64,000 nt of DNA from assembly GCA_963849305.1 (NCBI GenBank), contig CAWKGV010000008.1:62001-126000 (forward strand), given 5' to 3'. Origin of the DNA: CAWKGV01 sp963849305. Its GTDB lineage: Bacteria; Pseudomonadota; Alphaproteobacteria; Acetobacterales; Acetobacteraceae. The translations under genes were made by a program, and so were the position numbers. The first letter of the stretch is position 1; each line of letters starts with the position of its first letter. The notes under the pieces were generated by a model. That model did no database searches. It was not told the DNA's origin and worked only from the letters and a program-made list of their open reading frames with translations. This document shows, one piece after another, positions 8,813 to 17,227 of the stretch.

Positions 8813-9574
8813 CCACTGCTGTCCGGCACATTTTCTGCTTGTTCTGGCGCATGGCATTGATTCTACTGCGGGAGAGACGTTCGCCAACGTTATCCACCGC
8901 AGCAGGGACCGATGCCATGCGCCACCAGCCTACCGCGTTCGAGCAACTGGTCCAGGAGATTCCGTGGGACACGTTCGAGCGGCTGGCCGGTGAATACGGC
9001 GTGGATGCGGCGGCGCGGTCGTTTGGCGCTCGGGACCATCTGATGGCGATGCTGGGCGCCGCACTCGGCGGCTTCCACGGCGCCTGCGGCAAACCGTGGC
9101 AGGGCTGCTTCCCGGCAGCGGCCCGTTGCGGCTGATGGGCCGCGCGACCCCCGCGGCGCTCCACGCTCGCCGATGCCAATCGTCGCCGCGATCCGGGTCT
9201 GTTCGTCAGTCTTTTGCAGACGATGCTGCCCCGCTTGCATCGCACCTTGCGCCGCGACATCGGCGACGGGGTCCGCTTGATCGATCAAGCAGAACCTGCG
9301 CATCAGCCGCTTCATGGGTAGCACCGAAAACGCCGTCCGCATCCAGATCGCGACCGCCATGATCGCCTACATCCTGGTGCGGCTCGCCTACGTGAAGCAG
9401 GCGGCGAAAAGGCAAGCCGCGCACTCTGCCACCACCCTGCTGACCGCCATCCGTGGTCACCTGTTCGCTCGTCAGCAGATCGATCACCTGCTTGATCCAC
9501 CACCGCCTCCGCGAGCCGGCCCGGACCCCCAGCTCGGCCTACGGCTATGCAACCCATGAGCCGGACAGCAGTGG
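8813..9574. mobile_element. Deleted IS4-family (DUF4372-type) insertion element with terminal inverted repeats
   Basis: A perfect 15-bp inverted repeat, CCACTGCTGTCCGGC at 8813-8827 and its complement at 9560-9574, brackets fragments of an IS4-type transposase. The element is about 760 bp, roughly half of what such elements need, because the catalytic middle of the transposase is gone. No target-site duplication is evident at the edges. With both ends intact it could still be mobilised by a full-length relative elsewhere in the genome, but not by itself. Confidence 0.72.
8917..9559 (+). pseudogene. IS4-family transposase, frameshifted and internally deleted
   Basis: Pieces of one transposase appear in order. 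The DUF4372-like N-terminus is MRHQPTAFEQLVQEIPWDTF from ATG 8917. In another frame comes LRQTVAGLLPGSGPLRLMGR (about 9083-9148), then STLADANRRRDPGLFVSLLQ to GVRLID (from 9160), and finally KQNLRISRFMGSTENAVRIQ, reading into a 9559 stop. Between GVRLID and KQNLRI the segment that should carry the DDE catalytic residues is missing, and there are at least two frameshifts before it. The gene cannot make an active enzyme. Confidence 0.8.
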
Positions 9575-9722
9575 ACTTGACCAGGGTTGACCCGGCGATC
9601 CAACGCCAGGTTGGTCCAGCACGGACGCTACGTTGAATGCCCGCGTCAACCCCCATCTGGTCGGGGGCGGGCATGAGGCGGTGAGAGCGGTACACGAATC
9701 AGAACGCCAGCACATCATTCGG

Positions 9723-12608
9723 TCATGCGAGCGCGCGCTCCAGCACGCGCGCGGAGTGAACGGCCTCCCGGCCGGCGAGATCGCGGATTTGGTGGCGGCA
9801 GGAGGTGCCATCGGCCACGATGATGTCCGCCGTCGCCGCGGCGCGCACGGCTGGCAGCAGCCCGGCCTCCGCCATCGCGCGTGAGGCCGCGTCCGTCTCC
9901 GCCTGGTAGCCGAACGCGCCCGCCATGCCGCAGCAGGACGAGGCAATCGGCTTGACCGCGAGCCCCGGAACCCGCTTCAGCGCCGCGACAGCGTCCGGGA
10001 ACGCGCCAAACGACTTTTGGTGACAGTGGCCGTGGATATGCGCGGTATGGATCAGCGGTTTCACCGGCAACTCGAGATGCTCGCGGACAATGAACTCGGA
10101 GAGCAGCAAGGCGCGGGCGGCAATCGCGTCAGCCTCACCGCCAGGCAGTAACGAGCGGAACTCGTCGCGCAGCGTGAGCAGGCAGGACGGCTCCAGGCCG
10201 ATCACCGGGGCGTCTCCAGCCAGCGCCCGCATGGTGCGTCGCGCCTCGGTGCGCGCCCTCTCGACCAGCCCGGCGGCGAGCCATGTCCGGCCGCAGCAAA
10301 GCGCTCGGCCTTCAGCGCTAGGAACGCGCGCCCTAACCCCGGCTCCGGCCAGCACGCGCAACGCGGCGCGCAAGTTCTCCGGCTCGAACCAACGGCTGAA
10401 CGTATCCGCCAGCAACAGCACCTCACGTGCGGGGTGCGCCGGCGCGAGCGCGTCGGCCTCGGCGTCGCGGAAGAAGTCGGGGCGCCAAGCAGGCAAGGGC
10501 CGAGGTCCGAAACCCATGCGCCGGGACAGACGACGCAGCACGCGCGAATTCGCCGCCCAGTGTGCGCGCGCGGCGAGCGGGGCGTAGCGGGGCAGCTCGG
10601 ACACCAGCCGCTCGCGCGTCCGCAGCCCGTGGCGCTCGGCCCGCGCGGCCAGCACCTCGATCTTCATCTTGGCCATGTCCACGCCGGTCGGGCACTCGCG
10701 CCGGCACGCCTTGCAGGAGACGCAGAGTTTCATCGCGTCGGCCATCGCGTCGGAAGCGATCGCGTCGGGGCCGAGTTGGCCGGTCAACGCGAGCCGCAGC
10801 GTGTTGGCACGCCCGCGCGTCAGGTGCTGCTCGTCGCGCGTGGCGCGGAAGCTCGGGCACATCACGCCGGCATCGAAGGCGCGGCATGTGCCGTTGTTGT
10901 TGCACATCTCCACCGCGCCCAGCATGTGGCCCGGATGGTCGGACCAGTCGAGCTTCGGGGTGAACCCCGGCGCCGCGCCGTAGTGGGGCGAGTAGCGGAA
11001 CAGCGATCGGTCGTCCATGCGGGGAGGCCGGACGATGCGGCCGGGGTTGAACCGGCCGTGCGGGTCGAACGCGTCCTTCACCGCCTCGAACGTCCGCACG
11101 ATACGCGGCCCAAACATCTCCGCATGGAATTCGCTGCGCACGACGCCGTCGCCGTGCTCGCCGCTGTGCGAGCCCTTGTACTGCCGCACCAACGCGAAGC
11201 ATTCCTCCGCCACCGTGCGCATGGTGGCAATGTCGCGCGGGTCTTTCATATTCAGCACCGGGCGGACATGCAGGCAGCCCACTGATGCATGGGCGTACCA
11301 TGTGCCCTTTGTCCCGTGCCGGGCGAACACCTCGTTCAGCCGCTCGGTATATTCGGCGAGGTCTTCGAGCCGCACCGCGCAGTCTTCGATGAAGGAAACA
11401 GGCTTCGCGTCCCCCTTCATCGACATCATGATGTTCAGACCGGCCTCGCGCACCGCGGCGACGTCGGCTTGGAATGCCGCGTCGCTCACCGGCACGACCG
11501 CGTTCGCGTGGCCGAGATCCACCATCAGTGAATCGAGTTCCGCTAGTCGCGCCAAAAGCGGACCGTCCTCGTGTCCGTGGAACTCGACAATCAGCAGACT
11601 ATCGGGCTCGCCCATCAGCATCCGTTCGATCGTGGGACGATAGATCGGAATGCCGCGCCCGAGGTCGATCATGGTGCGATCCACCAGCTCCACCGCCTCC
11701 GGGTCGAGCGTGACGATGTGCTGGGCCGCCTCCATCGCCGCGCGGAAGGTCGGGAACTGGCAAATGCCCAGCACCTTACGCGGCTTGATCGGGTGCAAGG
11801 CAAGCTCGATCGCGGCGGAGAAGGCGAGCGTGCCCTCGGAGCCGACGAGCAGGCGCGCTAGGTTCTCCCGCCCGGCCGCGCGCGCCGCCGGCGTGAGGAC
11901 ATCGACGTTGTAGCCGCCTACCCGGCGGAGCAGTTTTGGGAAGCGGGCGGCGATCTCCTCGGCCTCGGCGGCGCCTAGCGCACGCAGGCGCTGGATCAGG
12001 TCGGCGAGCCGGGCGGACATATCCGTTCCGAGATTGTCAGGCACGGATCCGAAGCGATGGCGCGTGCCGTCGGCCAGGATGGCGTCGATCGCGCGCACGT
12101 TGTCGGCCATCAACCCGTAGCGGATCGACTTCGACCCGCACGAGTTGTTGCCCGCCATGCCGCCGATCGTGCAACGCGCGTGGGTCGAGGGATCGACGGG
12201 AAAAAACAGGCCGTGCGAGCGTAGCGCCGCGTTCAGCTCGCCGAGGACGAGCCCAGGCTCGACCAGGGCCGTGCGGGAGTCGATATCGAGTCGCAAGACG
12301 CGCCGCAGGTGCTTCGAGCAATCGATCACCAACGCACGGTTCACCGTCTGGCCGCACTGGCTGGTGCCGCCGCCGCGCGGCAGCACGGGCACGCCTTCCT
12401 CGCGCGTGATCGCCAGGGCCGCGGCGACATCGTCGATCGTCTCCGGCACGATGACCCCGATCGGCTCGATTTGGTAGATCGAGGCATCGGTCGCGTAGCG
12501 ACCGCGGCTGGCCGGGTCGAACAGCACGACGCCCCGGCACTCGCGGGTCAGACGACCCGCCAGCCGTTCGTCGCCGGGCGCGATCGTGCGGGCGGTTGCC
12601 TGGTTCAC
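9723..12608 (-). CDS. FAD-linked dehydrogenase fused to Fe-S/CCG domains (D-2-hydroxyacid type)
   Basis: 961 residues. The N-terminal half is a PCMH-type FAD domain (VLPRGGGTSQCGQTVN, then GGMAGNNSCGSKSIRYGL) with the FAD-oxidase C-terminal domain (GSHSGEHGDGVVRSE). The C-terminal half is a GlpC/GlcF-like module with ferredoxin cysteines (CVSCKACRRECPTGVDM) and cysteine-rich CCG motifs (LCCGRTW, CHQKSFG, SSCCGMAGAFGY). This layout matches YdiJ/Dld-II enzymes that oxidise D-lactate or D-2-hydroxyglutarate and pass electrons to the quinone pool or a cytochrome. The substrate cannot be chosen from sequence alone. It stands alone, with no permease or regulator beside it. Confidence 0.9.
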   Translation of the reverse strand: MNQATARTIAPGDERLAGRLTRECRGVVLFDPASRGRYATDASIYQIEPIGVIVPETIDDVAAALAITREEGVPVLPRGGGTSQCGQTVNRALVIDCSKHLRRVLRLDIDSRTALVEPGLVLGELNAALRSHGLFFPVDPSTHARCTIGGMAGNNSCGSKSIRYGLMADNVRAIDAILADGTRHRFGSVPDNLGTDMSARLADLIQRLRALGAAEAEEIAARFPKLLRRVGGYNVDVLTPAARAAGRENLARLLVGSEGTLAFSAAIELALHPIKPRKVLGICQFPTFRAAMEAAQHIVTLDPEAVELVDRTMIDLGRGIPIYRPTIERMLMGEPDSLLIVEFHGHEDGPLLARLAELDSLMVDLGHANAVVPVSDAAFQADVAAVREAGLNIMMSMKGDAKPVSFIEDCAVRLEDLAEYTERLNEVFARHGTKGTWYAHASVGCLHVRPVLNMKDPRDIATMRTVAEECFALVRQYKGSHSGEHGDGVVRSEFHAEMFGPRIVRTFEAVKDAFDPHGRFNPGRIVRPPRMDDRSLFRYSPHYGAAPGFTPKLDWSDHPGHMLGAVEMCNNNGTCRAFDAGVMCPSFRATRDEQHLTRGRANTLRLALTGQLGPDAIASDAMADAMKLCVSCKACRRECPTGVDMAKMKIEVLAARAERHGLRTRERLVSELPRYAPLAARAHWAANSRVLRRLSRRMGFGPRPLPAWRPDFFRDAEADALAPAHPAREVLLLADTFSRWFEPENLRAALRVLAGAGVRARVPSAEGRALCCGRTWLAAGLVERARTEARRTMRALAGDAPVIGLEPSCLLTLRDEFRSLLPGGEADAIAARALLLSEFIVREHLELPVKPLIHTAHIHGHCHQKSFGAFPDAVAALKRVPGLAVKPIASSCCGMAGAFGYQAETDAASRAMAEAGLLPAVRAAATADIIVADGTSCRHQIRDLAGREAVHSARVLERALA

Positions 12609-12768
12609 CGCTGCTCCCCAATGGTTCTGACCAGCGGCGCCTGGTTAGCAGACCGCAGCGCGGGCGACCATCGGCGCCGCCCCGATCCTCGCACGTCTGA
12701 TTAACGGCAGATCCATATTAATCTGCCATCAATACGCGCGCGAGAGCGTGCGTCCAGGAGCAACAGAG

Positions 12769-13510
12769 ATGAAGTCGAGCATGAGGCAGTGGGGGAACGC
12801 CCTCCGGGGCATCGTCGCGACGGTCGCTATCGTCGCCACGGCAATTCCGGCTGCCCGGGCAACAAGCACCATGAGCATCACATATTATACCGTCGCTCCC
12901 GGCGATCCCGATTTCCGCGGGTGCTGCGATTGGGGTAATCAGGGAAACCAAGTCGCGACCAGGCTTGGAGTTCGATGGGCTTCCGGTGTTCAACGCCGGC
13001 TATGGCGGTCCGGCGCTGCAAGACGTGAACACCAGCACAGGCGAACTCTCCTGGTGGAGCCCGGCGCTCAACACTCATGTTGTCGAGACCGGCAGCACCA
13101 CGACGACGCTGCCGTTCGTCAACTTCAGCTTCTATCCGCCGAACGGTACTGGCCCGAACGACGCCTCCGGGTTCCAGACCGCGGTGTTCCGCGGCATTCT
13201 CGATGTACCGACCGCCGAGCAGATCGGCTTTGGTGCTGGCGTGGACGATGACCTGTTTGTCTATGTGGATGGAACCAACATCATCGACATGGGGGGCTTG
13301 TCCGGCTATCGCACCGACGACGTGTCGGTCGAACTCAGTCCCGGCCGGCACACGATCGAGGCCTTCTATGCCGACCGCGCGCGCTCCGGCGCGGTGCTCT
13401 ATTTCGACGTGAAGACACCGAACGTGACGGTCTCCCCGGTGCCGGAGCCCGCGACAATCGGCGTGCTGGCGGTCGGGTTGCTGGGCCTGGCGGTGTCGCG
13501 TCGTCGCTGA
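12769..13510 (+). CDS. PEP-CTERM exported protein, one-base frameshift
   Basis: ATG 12769 follows AGGAG (12756-12760) and opens a signal peptide (GIVATVAIVATAIPAARA). The frame runs to about 12958 and continues one base later as EFDGLPVFNAGYGGPALQ, ending with the sorting signal VPEPATIGVLAVGLLGLAVS plus RRR. Removing one A near 12959 joins both parts into about 246 residues. The middle (FRGILDVPTAEQIGFGAGVD, DDLFVYVDG) resembles PA14/fibro-slime carbohydrate-binding domains. PEP-CTERM tails are processed by an exosortase, which is not encoded here; such proteins usually go to the surface or into the exopolysaccharide matrix. Confidence 0.75.
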
Positions 13511-13527
13511 GCGGCCCCTCACCCAAC

Positions 13528-13561
13528 CCCTCTCCCGCGAACGGCCGCAAGCGGGAGAGGG
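13528..13561. terminator. Hairpin between convergent genes
   Basis: CCCTCTCCCGC (13528-13538) pairs with GCGGGAGAGGG (13551-13561) as an 11-bp perfect stem with a 12-nt loop. It lies 17 bp after the PEP-CTERM stop and before the convergent gene at 13593, where a bidirectional terminator would be expected. No T-tract follows. Similar CCCTCTCCC hairpins are dispersed repeats in many proteobacteria. Confidence 0.55.
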
Positions 13562-13592
13562 ACCAGGAAACAGCGTGTCCTGTGAAGCACGC

Positions 13593-14513
13593 CTAAGCCG
13601 CCGGGCCGGCCAGCACCGTCGTGCTCGGCACCGAATGCCCGGTATTGTACGCGGTCAACGTCACCGACCCGGATGCCGGATCGTCGCTCCAATAGATGTT
13701 CGCCTGGCCGCTAATCTTGATATTGGCGGCAATGCTCCCGCCGTCGTTCAGGATCAGGTCGCCCGCGGTCGGGCCGGTCTTGTTGAACACCGCCGATGTG
13801 GCCTGTGTCGTGTAGAGCGTGATCGATGCCGCCGCGCCGAAATTGGTCACCGAACCGGCGAACGACATCGGATGCCACAGACTGAGATTCCCGGCGTTCA
13901 GCGCGACCGTTTCGCCCGCGTTCACGGCGTTGAGCCGGATCTCGGGCGCGCTGCCGCCCGTGGCAGCGAGCGCGTCGATGGTGCCGTTGCCCTTCACCGA
14001 AACGGTGTCGAGATTGAGCGCCGAGCCGCCGCCGACTTGGATCACCCCGTCGTTCTCGAACGTCCCTGTGCCCGAGCCGCCGCTGACCGTGAAGGTCGCG
14101 CCGTCCGCGACCGAGCTTGCACCCCAGACCTTGAACGTTGAATAGGGCTGCTCCTGCACGCTCAGCGATGCCGTGGTCGAACCGCCAGCCGCGCCGCTCA
14201 GCGTAACGCCGCGCGTGGCCGTGACAGTCGCGTTCGCCGCCAGGGATACCGTGCCATACTGACTGGCGTGGGTGTTGGTTTCCGAGATGTTGCCGATGAA
14301 GGTGCTGCCTTGGAATTGCAGCAATGGCGCCGTCTGCGCGCTCTGGCCGGCCATCACGAAGTTCACGCCGTTAGCGGCTCCGGCGCCAACGGAAATAATT
14401 CCGGAATCGAGGACGGCGGTATCGCCAAATGTGGGTACTGTCGACGGTTCCCAAAGGCTGGGGTTGGCGAATTGGCCGCTGCCGCCCAACCATGTTTTCG
14501 TTGACACGAACAA
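13593..14513 (-). CDS. Beta-repeat (autotransporter-passenger-like) protein of unknown function
   Basis: 306 residues, rich in Gly, Ala, Ser, Thr and Asn, with recurring short beta-strand units such as TVTATRGVTLSGAAGGSTTA and TFENDGVIQVGGGSALNLDT. This composition suggests a right-handed beta-helix like autotransporter passengers or large secreted adhesins. No N-terminal signal peptide (MFVSTKTWLGGSGQF), no translocator barrel and no PEP-CTERM tail is visible; the protein simply ends at VLAGPAA. It could be a type I-secreted or truncated surface protein. The position of the start is supported only by frame. It is convergent with the PEP-CTERM gene; a functional link is a guess. Confidence 0.62.
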   Translation of the reverse strand: MFVSTKTWLGGSGQFANPSLWEPSTVPTFGDTAVLDSGIISVGAGAANGVNFVMAGQSAQTAPLLQFQGSTFIGNISETNTHASQYGTVSLAANATVTATRGVTLSGAAGGSTTASLSVQEQPYSTFKVWGASSVADGATFTVSGGSGTGTFENDGVIQVGGGSALNLDTVSVKGNGTIDALAATGGSAPEIRLNAVNAGETVALNAGNLSLWHPMSFAGSVTNFGAAASITLYTTQATSAVFNKTGPTAGDLILNDGGSIAANIKISGQANIYWSDDPASGSVTLTAYNTGHSVPSTTVLAGPAA

Positions 14514-14851
14514 ATTCTCCTTATTCGAACTGGATCAACCGAATGTCTGCGGCGACAGAGTGCGGTCGCTGCCATCGGCGCCCTTAAAGGCTCGCAGGCA
14601 GCATTATTTAGCATCAGTTTATATTCGGATCAGTTCACGAAACGGCGAAGCACTCGTTCGTTGTATCCGTTAACGCGAAATGTGACGCCAGGCCGGCATC
14701 GGGGCTGGCCCCCGATGCCTTTCCCCTCAGCACCTTTCCCCTCGCATCCGCGCCGCAGGCGCATTACTTAACCGCTAACCCGATCTCGCAGACCCTCTCG
14801 TGGCAGCGCCACCCCCAGCCGGCGCTCGCCGCAACGCGCCTCAGGACCAGA
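14514..14851. other. Divergent intergenic region upstream of typA, with a strong hairpin
   Basis: 338 bp without a gene, between the start of the beta-repeat gene and typA. The one notable element is a perfect 10-bp stem with a 5-nt loop: GGCATCGGGG (14695-14704), CTGGC, CCCCGATGCC (14710-14719), followed by CTTTCCCC. Because both flanking genes are read outward, a normal terminator is not expected here. The hairpin may sit in the typA leader. Confidence 0.5.
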
Positions 14852-16693
14852 ATGGACATCCGCAACATCGCCATCATCGCTCACGTGGACCACGGCAAGA
14901 CCACGCTGGTTGACCAGCTCCTGCGCCAATCCGGCGCGTTCCGTGAGCATCAACAGGTGGCAGAACGCGCGCTCGATCGCAGCGATTTGGAGCGCGAACG
15001 GGGCATCACCATTCTCGCAAAATGCACCTCCGTCTCGTGGAACGAGACGCGCATTAACATTGTGGACACGCCAGGCCACGCCGATTTCGGTGGCGAGGTC
15101 GAGCGCATTCTCAACATGGTGGACGGGGCGCTGGTGCTGGTCGATGCCGCCGAGGGCGTGCTGCCGCAGACCAAGTTCGTGGTCGGAAAGGCACTGGCAC
15201 GCGGGCTGCACCCGATCGTCGTGGTCAACAAAGTGGACCGCGCCGATGCCCGCTCCGACGAGGTTCACACCGAAATCTTCGACCTGTTCGCCGCGATTGG
15301 CGCCTCGGACGCGCAGCTCGATTTTCCCATGCTGTACGCCTCGGGCCGGCAAGGCTGGGCCGACGCGACGCTGGACGGGCCGCGCCGGAACCTCACCGCC
15401 TTGTTCGACCTGATCCTGCGCCATGTGCCGACGCCGAAGGTCAAACCCGACGCGCCGTTCGCGATGGTGGCGAGCATCCTTGATTACGACAACTTCTTGG
15501 GCCGCGTGCTGACCGGCCGGATTGAGCAAGGCCGCGCCCGGCTGAACATGCCGGTGAAGGTGCTGCATTCGAATGGCGTGACGGTCGAGACCGGGCGGAT
15601 GACCAAGCTGCTCTCGTTCCGGGGGCTCGACCGGGTGCCGGTGGAGGAGGCCGAGGCCGGCGACATCGTCGCCGTGGCGGGACTGCCCGAGGCCACGGTG
15701 CCGGACACGATCGGCGCGCCGGAGCTGGCCGCTCCGCTGCCCGCGATCCCGGTCGATCCGCCGACGCTCGCCATGACCTTCCGGATCAATGATGGCCCGC
15801 TCGCCGGGCGGGTGGGCAAGAAAGTCACGTCGCGGCAAATCCGTGAGCGGCTGCTGCGGGAAGCCGAGGGCAACGTCGCCATCAAGGTGAGCGAAAGCAG
15901 CGAGACCGAGGCATTCGAGGTGGCCGGCCGCGGCGAGCTGCAAATGGGCGTGCTGATCGAGACCATGCGCCGGGAAGGCTTCGAGCTGACCATCGGCCGC
16001 CCCCGCGTGCTCACCCGCCGCAACCCCGAGACCGGGGAGCGCGAGGAGCCCATGGAGGAGGCGCTGGTCGATGTCGATGAGCCCTATGCCGGGGTCGTGG
16101 TCGAGAAGATGACGCGCCGGAAGGGCGAGCTGCGCGACATGCGTCCGTCCGGGGCCGGCAAGCAACGGCTCACGTTCCTGATCCCGAGCCGCGGCTTGAT
16201 CGGCTATCACGGCGAGTTCCTGACCGACACGCGCGGCACCGGCATCATGAACCGGCTGTTCGCCGGCTATGGCCCATGGAAAGGTCCGATGGAGGGCCGG
16301 CGATCCGGCTCGCTGATCTCCAACGCCGATGGCGAGGCGGTTCATTACGCGCTGTTCTATCTACAGGAGCGCGGCGCGCTGTTCGTGACCCCGGGCGACA
16401 AGGTCTATGTCGGCATGATCCTGGGCGAGCACAATCGCGGTACCGACCTCGACGTGAACCCGATCAAGGAGAAGAAGCTCACCAATATCCGCGCCGCCGG
16501 CAAAGACGACGCTATGCTTCTCATTCCGCCGCGTCGGATGAGCCTGGAGCAAGCCATCGCCTACGTCGAGGACGACGAGCTGGTGGAAGTGACGCCCGGC
16601 GCGATCCGGCTGCGCAAGCGCCACCTCGACCCGCACCAGCGCAAACGCCTGGAACGGCGGGGAGCAGCCGGGGCGGAAAGCGAAGCGGCCTGA
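14852..16693 (+). CDS. typA: Ribosome-associated GTPase TypA/BipA
   Basis: 613 residues, normal for TypA. The translational GTPase domain carries G1 AHVDHGKTT, switch I (RERGITILAK), G3 DTPGHADFGG and G4 NKVDR. Domain II, an EF-G-like domain III/V pair (FEVAGRGELQMGVLIETMRR) and the BipA-specific C-terminal domain (PSRGLIGYHGEFLTDTRGTG) follow. TypA binds the ribosome at the EF-G site and aids 50S assembly, cold growth and stress adaptation. It has its own 338-bp upstream region and no operon partners; a weak hairpin follows the stop. Confidence 0.97.
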   Translation: MDIRNIAIIAHVDHGKTTLVDQLLRQSGAFREHQQVAERALDRSDLERERGITILAKCTSVSWNETRINIVDTPGHADFGGEVERILNMVDGALVLVDAAEGVLPQTKFVVGKALARGLHPIVVVNKVDRADARSDEVHTEIFDLFAAIGASDAQLDFPMLYASGRQGWADATLDGPRRNLTALFDLILRHVPTPKVKPDAPFAMVASILDYDNFLGRVLTGRIEQGRARLNMPVKVLHSNGVTVETGRMTKLLSFRGLDRVPVEEAEAGDIVAVAGLPEATVPDTIGAPELAAPLPAIPVDPPTLAMTFRINDGPLAGRVGKKVTSRQIRERLLREAEGNVAIKVSESSETEAFEVAGRGELQMGVLIETMRREGFELTIGRPRVLTRRNPETGEREEPMEEALVDVDEPYAGVVVEKMTRRKGELRDMRPSGAGKQRLTFLIPSRGLIGYHGEFLTDTRGTGIMNRLFAGYGPWKGPMEGRRSGSLISNADGEAVHYALFYLQERGALFVTPGDKVYVGMILGEHNRGTDLDVNPIKEKKLTNIRAAGKDDAMLLIPPRRMSLEQAIAYVEDDELVEVTPGAIRLRKRHLDPHQRKRLERRGAAGAESEAA

Positions 16694-16710
16694 AAAGAAG
16701 ACTTATGCCA

Positions 16711-16733
16711 GCGGTCCCTTGCCTGGGAACCGC
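16711..16733. terminator. Weak hairpin after typA
   Basis: GCGGTCCC (16711-16718) can pair with GGGAACCGC (16725-16733) with one bulged base, 18 bp after the typA stop and before the convergent small gene. No T-run follows, so intrinsic termination is doubtful. Confidence 0.35.
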
Positions 16734-16751
16734 CCCCGCTAAACCGTCAGG

Positions 16752-17039
16752 CTAACAGTGTTGGCGGGTGGCGTCGCGCTGTTCGGGTACTGACTTGGAG
16801 GCTGCCGTCGTGGCGTTGTTGGCAGTCGCGGGCGTCGCGGTGGCCTTGGGCAATTTCACGTTCACGCCGAGCACCTTGGCCTCGGCCAGAATCTGCTTGC
16901 CTAGCGAAGCCAACACGGTGGCGCTCTCGCCACTTGAAATGCCGGCCTGATACTTCCGCATCATCTGGTTCAGCTTGGTCTGTTCCTGCGCCCGGGAGGG
17001 CGCTGGCGGTGCCGCTGAAGCGGAGATCGCCGCAGTCAT
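16752..17039 (-). CDS. Small hypothetical protein, 95 residues
   Basis: 95 residues: an Ala/Ser/Pro-rich N-terminus, an amphipathic helical core (KLNQMMRKYQAGISSGESAT, then VLASLGKQILAEAKVLGVNV KLP) and a low-complexity Thr/Ala tail. There is no signal peptide or membrane segment. AGGAAA lies upstream of ATG 17039 at good spacing, which supports translation. Small proteins with the same core pattern (two helices ending in a Gly-hydrophobic-LP) seem familiar from Acetobacteraceae, but I can assign no function. It is convergent with typA. Confidence 0.6.
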   Translation of the reverse strand: MTAAISASAAPPAPSRAQEQTKLNQMMRKYQAGISSGESATVLASLGKQILAEAKVLGVNVKLPKATATPATANNATTAASKSVPEQRDATRQHC

Positions 17040-17227
17040 GGGTGTTTCCTGTCATTGCGTTGGAAAAACCCGTCCTCCTGACGGCGGTGCCACTTTAGCG
17101 GCAGCTCGTTAACAATCGCTGAATGCCACAGGAATTCGGCCGGCGAGGCACCATCGCCCGACTGGCTGGCCTCGCGCCGCCGATTGTGTCATCACTTTAG
17201 CCAGAATCAACCAGGGAGGAGCGGGCG

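Noticed and set aside
9723..12608. Two separate genes (glcD-like and glcF-like)
   Set aside because: The frame is continuous with no internal start/stop arrangement, and fused proteins of this length are a known family.
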